DNA of 64,000 nucleotides. It comes from Azorinus chamasolen. Taxonomy: Eukaryota > Mollusca > Bivalvia > Cardiida > Solecurtidae. Position 1 is the stretch's first letter. Each line of letters opens with the position of its first letter. The position numbers and the translations under genes were made by a program. The notes beneath the pieces were generated by a model, which saw nothing but the letters and a program-made list of their open reading frames with translations, was not told where the DNA came from and searched no databases. Location: contig OY755242.1 in assembly GCA_963576725.1 (NCBI GenBank), positions 24,603,869 to 24,667,868 of the forward strand, in the 5' to 3' direction. This document shows, in pieces, positions 1 through 15,400 of this stretch.

Positions 1-3000
1 CTGTTTATAGTCCCATCCGAGGGACTTGAATATTTATATAAGAATTAATGACTTGCTGAATATCAATTAGCTACAATTTTATAATGACGTTATAAGGTAT
101 ACAATGAGTAAAGGGTTAATCATTTTCAATCCGAAGCAGTAATCTGCTCTAGGTGACTGCGAGAGAAGGTTTGGTCTTAGGGCTTACACGGAATATACTT
201 TTGGAGTTGACCTATGGCACTTTTTATATTATATATATACTATGTCTTATCTTTAACCATACATATATTGTTGTGACCATTTTTGCCAACGTTACGAGTC
301 TGTGTGACTTATTTCACATAAAACGTGATTGATTTAGACACAATATCCCACGAGTGTGTGTGGGTGGTGGTTCTGTATTCTATAGACACTGAATGGAATA
401 TGACAACGCTTCATAGGATTGATGTTTAATGTAAGATAACAGGCTAACTTTAAATGTAAGGAAGCACAAAAGTGACATGCAGAAATATTACTTTGACAGT
501 ATAAAAAGACAAGGTGTTTTCACTTTATCTTATATAATGAAGAAAATTCAAAGTCCCATCACTCTGGTAAATATGGTCGTAGTTATGGGACTTTGAATTG
601 TCTCCATTATACATGTTTAAGATGTAGTGACAAGTCTTTGTCTGTCCAAATCTTCATACACCATTAGGACGAATAATTTCAAACTTTCACAGATGAACAA
701 CCATCACGGGACTTTGACATTTTCTTCACTACATAGGATATAGTAGAAATACCTTGGTCAATTTCTTACACGATTGTGAGTTTTTTCCCAACCTCAAACG
801 TAACGTGCACCTCGGTAATCCCGGGAGGTTACCCATACAGGCAATAACCGATCGGTCCATTGTGTAACTTCGCAACATTTCCAAATACTTAAACTTCGTA
901 GCCTAAGAGTATGTAGGTAATATATATCAAACAGCATCGCTATTCAACACAGATGAAATATGAATGTTTGCTCCAACCATTCTACTAGGGTAACGTGACA
1001 TTTATTGTGTTACCTGCCGAGAGGCAATGTGTCACTTAGAGATCATTTTCCGTCGTCTGTCTATCTGTTGTCTGTCTATCCGTCACACTTTCTTTTTATT
1101 TGCTGTCATTTCTAAACTAATCATTGTAGAGCTTTCAAATATCACATGTGTCTTCCTCTCATTGAAGACCATTGTTGTAACTACTGTCCAATACTCTGCA
1201 TGCAATACTATTTAAGATATTCCCCTTTGTTAAAACATTCTTTTTTTGGCTGTCATTTCTTAACTTATAATTATAGAGCTTTCAAATTTCACATGTGTCT
1301 TCCTCTCATTGAGGACCATTGATGTAACTAAGGTCCATTACTATGCATGCAATACTTTTTTGTTATTTCCCTTTGTTCTAATTTTAGCACTCCAGCATAT
1401 TAACGGTTTTTGTGTCAGTTGCGAGCGGTGACACATGTGTTCCTCCGAATAGTCTTGTTACTTGAATACATCTAATGAAAATATTTCGTTTGTTCAGTTC
1501 CTCATTGTTGCCATGGTGCTGTTCGGGTGACTGTTCGTTTGTATGTGGTGTTTCCTGCTTGACTCGTGCATGTATTGCTTTAAGTTTTCACGTTATCTTC
1601 ACTTAAAATGTGTTTGACAAAAACCAATCTCGCCAGATAAAAATAAAATAAAACGAAATATGTTTGTTTACTTCGCTAAAATGTCAGGGGTCTTTGGAAA
1701 TGGTAACCGAAAGTGATTACGACATTTCTGAGGAAGATATCGTAGGATTCAAAGAACGCGAAAACAAAGGTAAAACTACAAGAGCAGACTTGTGTTATAA
1801 AACACATTGGGAAATGTTGCTTTTGTTTAACATTTCTTTTTTCTTATTTCCTTTGCTTGTACTTTTCTTATATAATTTTCTCTTTATTTACAAGCAAAAT
1901 AGATCTCGCAAAACAAAATACAAAATGGCATATTTGAAAACATTATGTCGAAGCCCGGGCTTCCAGTCTTCCACCTGGCTGTTCACCTGGAAGGTCCAGT
2001 ATCGTTCATCTAGGGTAATTGGTCATGACAGCTTAATTGTTATGTATGAACACACATTTATATATGCCAAATTATTATTTAAACTATAGCACAAACAAAA
2101 ACGTATACTACAGCAGTATTTTCACCGAGTCTATAAAATTTATATTTGGCAAGTGCTCACCGATTATTAATTATCTAACGACAATGCCGATGGTGGCTAT
2201 GTTTGCAATCCGTCAGTCTGTAAGTCAGTCTGTCTGTCAGTCAGCCATACTGCGGTTTTCCGGACATGCTTTCTAAACTCTTACATATATTTTAATGATA
2301 TTTGCTGTGCAGCTTTTTATAATAAGTTACAGATCAAGAGCTTTCGTTAATTTCGTCTTTGCATGCAGTAAATGCAAGTTGAAGACGCCGCTATCCGTTC
2401 TGTATGATACATGAATGCCTGGGCCTGTGTCCTTGACTGCAGAGAACAGCATCATTCTGACAAAAAGCTGAAGAGAGTTGGGCAGATTATTAATTGGATG
2501 ACCCTAATCTCTAACTAATTTAAATGCCCCTTGAAGAAGGAGATATCGAACTTCAACTTACTTTCTATCATTATAAAGCCTTACCCAGCATTGAAAAAAT
2601 ATTTGCTCAAATTTTGATCTGATAAACATTTAAACAAGTATCAAACAATAACAACATGGATTCAATCTCTTTGCAGATACTAGTCAAATTGCAGAAAATG
2701 TTTTGTGTACATAAGTAAGACTCAGATCGTGGGTCGGTCCCAGATCGAGGGCCGATTTGAAAATCGTGGGCTGATCCAAAATCGTGGCATGTTTTCTTAA
2801 ATCTTGAAAGGCGCTTTAGCCCCCACATTGGATTTTAAGCCTTCAATCATACAAATTCTGTTATAAAATCCACCTCTTTCCGGAACAAATTGGGGTTCGG
2901 ATCTTTTGACGTCGGTTGTCTCCGGTTCTGAACTAGATCTAGTTTCACTCCAACATCTACGGTTGAAAAAAATATGACGTCATAAATTTACGCACACCGT

Positions 3001-3332
3001 CGTCCGTTTCGACGTCGTATCATTTCGCGCCACCATTATTTGGACTTTTATTTTCTTTAACTCCGCCAGTCTATATAGATACAATTTTAGATTTATTTGC
3101 AGTTTTTAATGACCATGGAACGCTTTTACTTTGCCGTAGTCATTTAGATCTGTATCAAATCTGTGATCTGTGTATTTTGTCAGGAAGGATGTGTTTTTGG
3201 GTTATAAATCGGCCCACGATTTGGGAGCAAACGGCCCACGATTTTGGATCGACCCGCGATTTTCGAATCGGTCCTCGATCTGGGACCGGCCCTCGATTTG
3301 AGTCTTGCACATATATTGGGTCTTAATTTCAG
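1..3332. other. Non-coding DNA 5' of the first visible exon of copy 1
   Basis: No convincing gene is seen. By position this is intron 1 of beta-lactamase-like copy 1, or deeper upstream sequence. In copies 2 and 3 intron 1 is only 2.2-2.4 kb, but no exon resembling their signal-peptide exon was found here, so exon 1 is either further left or lost. Two related tracts lie near 1120-1210 and 1255-1380 (both contain a TTTCACATGTGTCTTCCTCT-like stretch). A longer open frame near 1664-2089 has no recognisable features. Confidence 0.5.
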
Positions 3333-3474
3333 GAAATGATACGTGGACACATGGATTCGGTATTGCAGACATAGACACAGGAAGAAATGTAACCAGCCAA
3401 TCACAGTTCAGCATTGCTTCCCTTACCAAAGCCTTTACCATGACACTGCTAGGAATGTTAATGGATGAAAACGG
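3333..3474 (+). CDS. Copy 1 exon 2 (SxxK motif)
   Basis: Acceptor TTTCAG precedes 3333 and donor GTAATG follows 3474. Entry phase is 1, exit phase 2. It encodes a 48-residue stretch that differs from copy 2 at five positions. The catalytic SLTK is present; the residue just before it is Ala where copies 2 and 3 have Gly. Confidence 0.9.
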
Positions 3475-6400
3475 GTAATGCGATTTGTTAACCATTCATC
3501 TGATGATTAATTATATAAGAAACTATGACATCATGATTTTGCTGATGTTATGTTATGCCATACGAAAATATAATTTATGGCCGTCGTAGAAACTGTAGAA
3601 TCATTTCCATAAGCAAACAGAACACATCTTGATCTCACGGCCCCTGTTGGAGTCTGTACAGGCGCAATAAAACATCACTTTCATTTAACTCAATATTCCA
3701 TAATACACTGTCTGTTCCTTTGGAAACAGAGTATAACCAGAGTAATGTTATATTGTAAATATGGATATTAGCAACAGTTTAAGGGACAACATTTGATTAA
3801 GGAAGTTATCATTTATCTGTGTATTTGGCTATCGGTAATCGCGGGTCAGTTATGTAGAATATGGTATTTCCTGGTTCACTAACTTAGTATTTAAACAGCT
3901 CCAAACTGTAGCGGGGACAGACTGTTCCTTAAGAAGTAAGGAACATGCTGCCAGTTCTACATTTTCTGCCATGGCCAAAAGTTTCCGTGACTGTGTGCTA
4001 TTATAATAAGTAATCTAATTAATATTCAAGATGTCGTTATTTCTTGCACAAAATATTTATGAGTAAATGCTTAAACCTCAGTCGCTGTAGAAATGTCTTA
4101 CATGTGTTTTTCCTTCAGATACCTAAAATAAGATCTAGACCTGTTTAATTTTTCTCAAATGATTTTTATTTTACCTTTGTCCTCTTTAGGTTTACATGGT
4201 CCAGCAAAGTCAGTGATGTGTTGGGATACGAGTTTAAGTTCGTTGACGAGCTGAGAACCAAACATATGACTATAAAAGACATCCTATCGCATCGAACGGG
4301 TCTGGCACGTCTGGACGAAGGGGTGTTGGCTGGTTACTCAATCAACATAACAACTAGGGCAGGGCTGTGCAAGTATGTTTCTTATACTTAATTATTGCCT
4401 TTGTATAATCGCATTCTCACGCATTGGCAAACATAGAAGACCCAGATCAGAGGAATCCTATAGGAATTGTCTGATTCTGATCTGCTCCATTTGCTAATAT
4501 AATTTGATAGATCTGTTTCTTTTGTTTCCAAACCTTCTACAATTTCCCACCTTCCATGTGTCATTATAACTACAACCGTTAATATTCAGTAGGTATTGAC
4601 ATTTGGAATAAATATAGAACAGGCAAAGGTAAGACGTAACAGTTTGGAACGGTTTACAAATGCTCTTATTGTTCGCCGTAGGCGGCGAACGAGTGAGCCT
4701 GCTGATCAATTTGTTTTACACAATGTTTCATCCACTAATGGCACCATGGATATTCATTAGATTAATTTTTATCATTTCTAATGATTCCCATAAAGATTTC
4801 ATCAATACGTTTTTATAGAGCTCTGCACATTTGTCAATGGTGTTTGATATCAGCTTGATATAGTAAGGGTCAGTTAAGTACATGTTAATGAATTTCCAAA
4901 ATCCGGGACCTCGTTAAGTATTTTGTAATAGTTTTATTGATATGGCTAGATGATCTGTGCATCTAATGCATGCAGGTCTTGTGTCGGCTTTAAGTATAAG
5001 GGGTCCCATGTTTTCCTTCTAATAACCCAAAGTCTGTCCTACTTTTCTCAATACCATGATTTCTTTTCCATGTACATTGTGTTTTGTTTGAATTCATTTC
5101 CCGCCAAACATCTAAAATATTGTATTTTTCAATTTAATTAATGAGTGATTGTTAATTAAAGTTATGGGTGAAATGTGTTTTGTTATTTTTTATTGCTACT
5201 AAGTCGGTCTGTTTTGTTTAAAATTTCATTCATATTTCCACCAACATGAGAGCATGTTTTTCGATTAATGTGCAAACAATTTGAAAAAATATATATTTCT
5301 GTTAGACTTATCGTTATTAGCGTATACATTGAGTAGTGTGCAAGTTGTATTGTCATGTAAATGTAATTGTTTTACGAAAACATGTCTACCCATTGGAAAG
5401 CTGTCCATACAAAAATATATTATTTCATATTCTATATTTTTATTAAAGAGTATCGAACAACCTCTGCTTGAACTGGAACCATTATTTCCCAATCTGAACA
5501 TCCAGTGTTAACAGTGTCTGATATTTCGAAAGTGGGATGTGTCTCTTGTAAAACAGGATATCAACCTTTTGAATGATGATATATTCGTTTAATCGTTAAC
5601 ACTTGTCGTTGTCTCGTATACCCTGTGTGCTTAAAGAAAGTAAATGTAATCTAATCACCATTTAAAAGAAACAGATTAACGAGGACCGTACCATTACATT
5701 TACAACAATATGCTAACAAGGGAAGTAACATTAACATCATGACCGCCTTATATGGGCAAAATGAACGACTTAGCTACTTATTAAAATTAGCTGAGTTTAT
5801 GTAGTTACAGTAAAACCTCTCTATAACGACCACTAAATTACATCAATTATTTTGTGTAAATGGCAGGCGGATGCTTACAGCAAGGTGAAAGTAAATAGAA
5901 CGCTCCTATAGGAACCACCTGCCCAAAATACCAACTAATTAACACAATTTATCGGTCGTTATAGAGAGGTTTTACTTTATTATTCATTTATTGCAAGGTT
6001 TACGCTTTGTATGCCAAAGTATTTAACGATTTGACTATTGTTTTGAAAGGAAACAAAAGAAAGTTAAGCTTTAAGAAGTGAAGAACACGACGTGTGTTTT
6101 GCAGACGAAATTATACTACGCTTTCAAATGGTTAAGAATGATAGTATATCCCATCAGCAAATAGTAGTAACTACATGTAGTTATATTTCGTGCACGCGCC
6201 ACGTTCAAAATACAATCTTCTTTCTCTGTAGGAGGCTAGAGTACGTGCCGGCGAAATATGATTTCAGAGACACGTATCTCTATCACAATTCTATGTATAT
6301 GCTCGCTGGTCACATTTGCGAGGTGCTCGGTAAAGATACATGGGAAAACCTTGTGACGTCACGACTCCTGAAGCCTTTAGGCATGACATCAGCAACACTT

Positions 6401-9400
6401 ATGAGAGGACCCAATGATGTCTTCAGCGATAGTGCGGCTCATCCTCACATCTACAGGGACGGACGATTTGAAAAGGGAACTCCTGATATATATGAGTAGG
6501 TATCTGCATTTTCACATGAACTTTGAATTTTACTTGAAATAATTTAACTTATTTGAGTCCATTTGCATAGTAGTTATCTAAATACATGATTATCTGATGA
6601 ACATATAGAAATGCGCCATCAGACGGAAACGTATTAACGAATTAACATCTAATGTTGCGTCATCTTTTAAAATGTTTCATGTTCAGCGTTTAACCTTTAG
6701 CACTCTACCGGCGACTTTATGGTAACCTTTGCAAACAGTTTGGATCCAGATGAGACGCCGAGTAACTCGGCGTCTCATCAGGATCCAAACTGTTTGTCAC
6801 CCCAACATGTTTTTAAAAAAAGATATGGAAGAAAAGCGTATTTTTAGAATTGAAGCAGACGATAAAATTTGCAGACGACAATTGCTCAGAGTGCAGAAGG
6901 TTATCCCTGCATACATATATCATAACATTATCCTGTATAACCATATCATTACCATCCTGCTTTGTGTAACAAAATACAGTAAAACCCCTCTAATGCGACC
7001 ACTTAATGAACAAACATGGCTGTCTTCATAAGCAGGTGGTTGCTTATCGCAGGACGAAAGTTATGCAGAAAGCTCCTATAGGAGCTTTCTGCATAACTTT
7101 CATCCTGCATTAAGCTACCACCTGCCTTTGCCACTGTGAATTATGCCCCTTTTTGGTGGTCGCTTTAAAGGGGTTTTACTGTATTTACCAAATGTTCACT
7201 ACACTAATACAACCATGCCTTGCATGTCCCATTATTATTGTGTTCAACATTACCGGGTCATTACCATACATTGCATAACCACATCACAACAATGTTAGCA
7301 TTAACAACATTTATTCCAATACCGTTACCATGTGCCTAACCTTTGTCCTGTCTTGGTTTACAATAGTATTGCTATATATTGCATCATGACGTCTTGCAGC
7401 CATTACCACATTATTGCCATAAATTACATTTCAACGTAGTATGTTATTACTGTGCCTTGCGTTGCCATAGTATTGCTTGCAGTGCATTACCATATTATTA
7501 CCATGCGTACATTGCAATATTTTAAGCTTTGTATCATCATAGTGTTGCCATCCGTTGCGCATCCCATATGGCGAAGATCCGAATCTATTTGTTTTATTTA
7601 ATTCTTCAGATATTGGAATATGAAAATCAGACACCGCTCATTTTTTTCTCCTTTTAATTTTCAAAGTTTGTGACATGTAACTGTAACTACAACTTTTTTG
7701 AATAATCCATGCTGACGGTATAACAACTCTTTAACAACCCCGAAATAAATACCAACGTAGGGTTTTTTATATACAGTAAAACCTCTCTATAACGGCCACT
7801 AAATTACATAAAGTATTTGGGTTAAAGGCAGGTGGCTGCTTAAAGCAAGATGGAAGTAAAACAGAACGCTCCTATAGGAGCGTTCTGATTTACTTTCACC
7901 TTGCTTTAAGCAGCCACCTGCCCTAAATACCAACTAATTAACACAATTTAGTGGCCGTTATAGAGAGGTTTGACTGCAGTCAACAACTCCGTTGCACAAG
8001 TATTCAAAAAAGGCCATGAAATTCATGATGCCTTACTATAAATTGAAAGGAGCAAAGGATTGAAAAAAAAACGGAGAAATATCACTATACATGTAAAGCG
8101 AGTTTCAAATCAGCAAACTCTGGTGTTTGCTGGAGCAAAGGTACCGACATTTCGCATTCGATACAACCCATATAACAATGTATATCAATAGTATATTATT
8201 GATAATCATTGCATAATCATACAATTACCACACATTACAGTCATACCCATATCATTACCATAAAATGCATTACTGCGTTATCAATTTGCCTTGCATTGGC
8301 ATATTTTATGCCATGCCTCATCGTGATATATCTGCATTGAACTGTAATTTATTCCACGCACGGATAACCTTCTGCGGTATTCCTCCATCTGCAAAATGCT
8401 GGGCGTTGCGACATGGTTTACAATACTTTAAAACCGACGGAAACCGCGATACAAACAAACAAATAATTTACATCGCATAGCCGTATTATTACCATATAGT
8501 GCATGCCAGTAGTATAATCATATCTTGCATACTCACATTATCGCCAAGTCCTGCATACAACATTATTCCTATGCCTTTATGTCCAGCATTATTGCAACAC
8601 TTTGCTTATCCACATTATTACAATGGCATGCATGCCCTCATGATAACCTCTCCCTGGGTGCAAATGGTATTTTGAAGTGGTCACTCAAATAGGATACTCT
8701 CCTTTGCACTCCATTTATATTTGTTGTTTATTAATTCGGTCTATGTATTCGTCCGCAATTAACACATCTGCAGTCTATGAAGATATTGAATCAGTCCTCA
8801 TTATTAATAAATCGTTCATCTCGGCATGAACAAGTGTATATAAGCATTTGAAGACAAACATTTTACATTTTAAATTAAACAGCTTCAGATCTTTAGTTAA
8901 AATCCCATAAGTGAGTGAAAACCAAAAATAGGACTCTTACTGCTTTATGTTTTGCGATGTTACTTTTCGATAGAAACATTTGAAACAAACGTTGTCATAA
9001 ATTATACACGTGCATTAAATCGATGTATGTTGGTATTTATAGACCCTCTTATCACACAGTAAACAAATATGTCTGCTCAAACTCTAGTATGTGCAATTTT
9101 ACTAAATTCCATTTCGCTTAAATTTTGAATCTACCAGCTGAACGTCAAATAGTTTGGATCCTGATGAGACGTCTAGTTACGCGCCGGCTCATCTAGTTCT
9201 CAAGCTTTTGATTGGTCAGATTTGAGTTCTGAAGCTTTTGATTGGTCAGATTTGAGCCAAAGGCTCAAATCTGACCAATCAAAAACTTGAGAACGAACTC
9301 AGACTCAACTAAACGTTTTATAAGCATGGACCCAGGTCATGTTTAGTGACATAATAGTTAACATACCTATATCATTACAGCAGAGTGTACGTGTTTCATC

Positions 9401-12400
9401 TAAAACCTATGTATTCGTAGCATATTTCCGCTGGAGCCTGTTGGGGCTATACTTGCTTCTGCAGAGGACATGACGAAGTGGATTCTGTTCAACATGAGAC
9501 GTGGAAAAATCGAAAATGGCACTCAGTTAATAAAGAAGGAACTCTTAGACGAGGCAATTAAAGGTAAATGTACTATTCATAATCCGCACAACGATATATT
9601 CAGCCTTTGCAAATAGTGTAGATCCAGGTTAATTTCTGGGGCCAGGGTGTACACTGGCGGTCAATTTGAATTACTAGTAACATATAGTAGAACATAACCT
9701 AAAACTCTGGAACCTAAAACATTGGAATTTCAAATACGTATCAGCAGCGGTCTTTGTAACAAGTGACAGATTAATACAGGCGGGGGAAGGGGGGGGGGGG
9801 TAATTGCAGCAAATTGTTATAGAAGGTTCCGCATGACTTTCATCCTGCATGAAGCAGTCATCAGCCTAAAATGATCAAATGTCTTATGTTACTAAATTTC
9901 TGATTCAGAGGGACTTTGCTGTACATATCACTATAGATACCGGCGAGTGTCAGTTAAGATTCTGACCAGGAACTGCTTCTCAGGCACGGCGCCGAGTATA
10001 CGCACTATTGTCCCGAAGGCACACTTTCTATCGATGGTTCTCGTACTCAATACTATCAATGCTCCCATGTTTAATACTGTAACAGTTAACTCGTTCAACT
10101 GAACATTTAAACCCACCTATTGTTAATAATGGGGGACATCGTAGCAGTTAATTTGTCTATAGCGACCATCCAATATAAGAATTATTCTCGGGTTTAAGAG
10201 CATGTCGTAGCTTTACCTAGGAATAAAGTTTAACAAAAAGATTAACTTTCTGTATTACTTTCGTCCTGCATTAAGCAACCTCCTTCTCTTATAGACAGAC
10301 TATCGTAGCTATCTGCTGTCTATACAGGTGTAAATCATTGCTACTAATTGGTTCGGTAAACAGTACAGACCCTGATCAGACGACTGGTTTAGATGTCTGT
10401 TCTGGGTATGCGCTGCTATCCTGTATCCTATTGATGTTTTAGGGTTAAACGGGGTACATGTAAACAGTGCAGACCATGATCAGACGACTGTTTTAGATGT
10501 TGTTTGTTCTGGTTATATACTGCTATCCTGTGTCCTATTGATGTTGTAGGGTTAAACGGGGTAAACAGTGCAGATCATGATCAGACGACTGGTTTAGATG
10601 TTGTCTGTTCTGGGTATGCACTGCTATCCTGTATCCTATTGATGTTTTAGGGTTAAACGGGGTAAACAGTGCAGATCATGATCAGACGACTGGTTTAGAT
10701 GTTGTCTGTTCTGGGTATGCACTGCTATCCTGTATCCTATTGATGTTTTAGGGTTAAACGGGGTAAACAGTGCAGATCATGATCAGACGACTGTTTTAGA
10801 TGTTGTCTGTTCTGGTTATATACTGCTATCCTGTGTCCTATTGATGTTGTAGGGTTAAACGGGGTATCCCTGGGTCCATGCTTATAAAACTTTTAGTTGA
10901 GTCTGAGTTCGTTCTCAAGTTTTGGATTGGTCAGATTTGAGCCTTTGGCTCAAATCTGACCAATCAAAAGCTTGAGAACTCAAATCTGACCAATCAAAAG
11001 CTTGAGAACAAACTCAGACTCAACTAAAAACGCTTTATAAGCATGGACCCTGGTTAAAGGTTTGAATATTGTTGTAAGTCATTACGTTTAACTCTTTACC
11101 TTATAGAGACGCATTTTCACGCCTTTGCAAACATGATAGACCCAGAATAGAAAGCTCTTGTAAGAGCCGTCTGATCATGGAATTATTCATAGAATTATAT
11201 AGTGTACTGGAGTCTACAGTACCTACCAAAGCCAAATTCCCGTGCTCGTATACCATTATAAACCTTGAGCTAATAAATATTCATGATGTCATTATATCTA
11301 TATTATATCTATATTGATTTTCATGAGGTGAATTGTTAATTGTACTTAGAGTTTGGCGAAGAATTCGACCAATCATTTAGCCGGATATTCAAACAATATG
11401 CCCGATTTAATTGTTAAGAGTTCGAGATTTGGCGAGACTGTCATTCTTAATTCCCTAAGAGTTCGATATTTGCCGCGAGTAGTAATTACAAGGCACTGGG
11501 CATGCGAGAAGTTTGTTTCAAGGTCCGCCCTGTCTCGTGTTAGCTTTATATGGCAATATTTACTACACTTTCACGTGGAGTGCGACGAGGCCCGTGTTCG
11601 TTTGTATAACGAAAAAGAAACAAGACGAATAGTTCATAGACAAAATTCTTGAACACATTTAACCATAGCATGCGTACATAATACACAAAATGAGACACAG
11701 CTTGCTGACATTGCTGATAACCCATTGACCATTCTCTTGCTGAATTTAAAAAAAACCCATTTATCCTTCTTTACCCATGCCCTGTTGTATAATTACATAT
11801 ATCTTCACTGTATACAAGTATTTCGCTGTGCAATCACTGATGTTGAGTGTACTGGTTGCACAATCAACTTGTAAATAGTGCAGACCCTGATGAGACACCT
11901 CCTGCAGGAGCTGTCTCATCTGGGTCTTCACTATTTACAGGTAGATATATTGACGTGAATAGCAAGCGAAGGCTTAATTTTCCTTCATTGTTTCTAGCTT
12001 TGCTTTGTTGACGTTACCTTACCTCCGTTTTTAGAAGCTTTCAGTATTGACCTTTTAGGATTACACGGCGTTTCCTCAAAGCCTGTCAGTTGATATTAAA
12101 TAACTGACGACGGAGTCTCCTTCTATCTTAAAAATAGATTTACACGAAAAAGTTTACTCGAAACTATTCAATTCAAAATCAACGTGACTTACTGTTTCAC
12201 TACACAACCACAAAATGAAAGGGAGGAAACACGGCCTATATTTGTAAGTCATATTACAAGTGTTTGTCTGGGCTTTCAAATATGGCAGTGTGACGTACTA
12301 ATATGGCGTTCAAATCTCTTAGTGTTTATTAAGAGAGAATTTAACGATTAAGAAACCGCCACTCGCCACGCTCGTTCTGGCTTCTTAATCGTCAAATTAT

Positions 12401-15400
12401 CGCTTAATAAACACTAACTATTACAAACAAGCAGCTTATTCTGAAAAGGAAAACAACAAAAAGAACCTCTGAGCAAATATTAGACAAATGATGAAGCTCT
12501 ATGTATGATACCCTTTAGATTTGCAGTGTTTTATCTTAAAGACGGAGTCGCTAAAATGAACGCATATTTTCGATAATATCATAAAATTTAGTAAAAGTTT
12601 GTTACGTTCAATTGCTATTATTCAAACTTGTATCGAAAATATGCCCATTTGATTAAAAATAAGCCGTTTTCATAGATACTTATAAATTTTGTTCGGCCTT
12701 GGTCGAACAGTTAACGAAGTATACTCTAACGACATACTTCTTTTCAGCATAGATACTGTTAAATGAATAAGCATCTTTAAATGCAGGTGGTTACTTAATC
12801 CAGGGCAAAACTAATTCAGTAGGCTCGAATGGGTCATTTCTGCCCAATATGTTCCATGCTAACAGTTCCTTATTGGCTGCGGCGGTAGCCGCAGGCAATC
12901 TTTTATATGGCGTACGAAACGGTTCATAACTTTCCAAAAGCGCATCATGCGGTTTAGAAAGCGCATGATGCGGTTTGTAAAGCGCATGATGCGGTTTATA
13001 AACCGCATGATGCGCTTTCTAAACCGCATCATGCGCTTTCTAAACCGCATGATGCGGTTTAATAGTTTTGGACCTTTCGTACGCGATAGTCACAGCATTT
13101 CAAAGCGCATTTTGCGGTTCAGCTCACCGGTTCTGGCACTTTATTGGTCACGGCTCGGGCTATATGATGATTTCTCTCAGCCAATCAGAACAGTTGTTAC
13201 AAATTGTATTATCTAGAGATGGGCTAATTAAATTAGAGGTTCAAAGAGTCCTTATGCGTTTCTGCGGGATTAGTTTTATAACTGCCGACTGCTACGGATT
13301 TTTTTGTTATCGTGTCTTTTCTAAATTCATGAAAATTATGTGTTTTTTTTTTAAATTTTGACGTACCCATTTATTATTGTTTAAACTCTGCATGATGCTA
13401 CATATATTTCTTTATTTCTGTCTCTTCTTTGTACAACAAAGTAGCATTACAATTCGTGTATATCACAGTTTTACATATTTGTACAAAGTCATTCATAATT
13501 GAATTATAAGAGACTATCACAGCTATTCATCTTAAATTGCACTATCAAAAGCATTATATACAGCAGGTAAAATGCACACAGCACCCTTTAATACCACACA
13601 CCTAACCGTCAGAGATTAAGCGTCCAATGTGTCTAAAACAAGGACAAAGGCAATCCAGTAAGACCTGACGACATTTTAATTTCATATGCACCTGTTTATG
13701 AACATGTGCTTCGAAAGTGGTTTTTTCAAATGCTAGTGATATAGCTATAATTGAAACACAATTATAGAATAAAGCACCGTGGCGTAGGGGCAGCGCGTTA
13801 GCCTAGAAACCAAAGGTACACGGGTTCGATCCTAGGTAGATACGAAACTATTTTTTCTTTTCGAATGTCAATTGTTTCGTTTCATTTCTTATTTCGACAT
13901 TAACGTGCTTTTGTTTTAAATCCATTTTATATTAGCACCCTGTCATTAAATATCCACACATCGTCCCGTATGTAGAACCTACTCCACACTTACACAAATG
14001 ACACATTAACTCTGATTTGCTGATGAAATGACGTCAACAAGTTAACAAGTGAATAACTGATTAACTGTCAGTTGAATTTGGTAACTAGTTGAATACAAAC
14101 TTTTTATTTCAAAGTTACTTTGCATAATAAAAATGCAAACACAACAAAACCTCTCAAACACGACAGCTTAATAAGTGTTATACATGTATGTTCTTTCTCT
14201 GATTTCCATTCATTTACAAGCCCCCCCCCCCAATTGTTTTTTTCTGCAAGTACACTATTTAACCCGCTACTTATTTCATTTTTTTTTATTTATTGACATT
14301 TAAGGTAATGGTTTACACTGCTGATCTTGCCACCTGATACATGTTAGGCAGCCATTTTACGCTTGCGTAAAACCTCGCTTGTAATACCCTGAGTCAGGGT
14401 GACTCGTTTTGGAGTGGTCGCTTGAAACAGATCTTACTTATCTGTTTATTCATGTTGTAGCTACGACGGCGATGCCTGTCAGCCGCGATATAAGCCAACC
14501 CGAATTCCCTGCATCATACATAGTCAGCGGATGTGGATATGGCTGGATGACTGCAAGTTACAGAGGTAAACGTGTGTACGTTGGTGAGTGAGTTAGTGAA
14601 TGAGTGTGTGAATGAGTGAGTGAGTGAGTGAGTGAGTGAGCGAGCGTGAGAGTTAGTGAGAGATAGAGAGAGTGTTTGTGTGTGTGTGTGGGGGGGGGGG
14701 CGGCAAAATATAATTCTTTAACTTTTAGCCTGCTATGGGCGGATGATTTAATACATACGCAAACAGTATTGGTCCAGATGAGACGCCGAGTAACCCTGAT
14801 TGCATATTGGTAGACAAATTGATTATAGCCTGAATTTTGATAATGTAGTAGGTGAAAATTCTTTAAAATTTGCTCAGCAGGCTAAAGGTTAAGGAATCGT
14901 AATCTAGAGCGAAAATAGTGACTTATCGAAAGTGTATGCGTTATTCTAGAGGACCGACTACCAAAAGAGAATTTGAAAACGTATTCGTTGTGTGATTTTT
15001 TAAGCTTTGTTATCATTTCTCATGCTATTCGATGGCGCATTGTAATACCTCTGTAAAAATATTATTTTGAAACGATTGTGATAAATAGGGCATATACTCC
15101 AATGGAGCACAAATGCTTTAGTTATCACATTTGTTTCAAAACTATAAAGCATTATATTTTTTCCCGTTATTCTAGTAAATGTTCTTTGTCAGTACATTTA
15201 TTTAAATGTAGTCTATAGGGGAATGAGTATAGATTTGTGTTACCATAGTTTCAAACAATGCATGTATTTCGTCGGCGGCGCTTTAAATTTTACATGACCT
15301 ATATAGTGTGATGCTACATGTACTCTTAAAACTATCATTCTGACGCATTGGACTTGTACTTTTGTGTCATTATCACTTTCTTGAATTTAATTTATCATTG

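Noticed and set aside
1664..2089. 141-residue frame with a hydrophobic centre
   Set aside because: AT-rich composition, no paralogous counterpart, no recognisable domain.
11353..11652. 99-residue frame
   Set aside because: Lies between repeats in intron 5 of copy 1, is not conserved in copy 2 and has no motif.
12859..13216. Open frames on both strands with M-R-F-x-K-R repeats
   Set aside because: Created by inverted GCGCATGATGCGGTTT modules.
13780..13850. Functional tRNA gene
   Set aside because: A and B boxes fit, but the acceptor and anticodon stems do not pair convincingly; called a SINE head instead.
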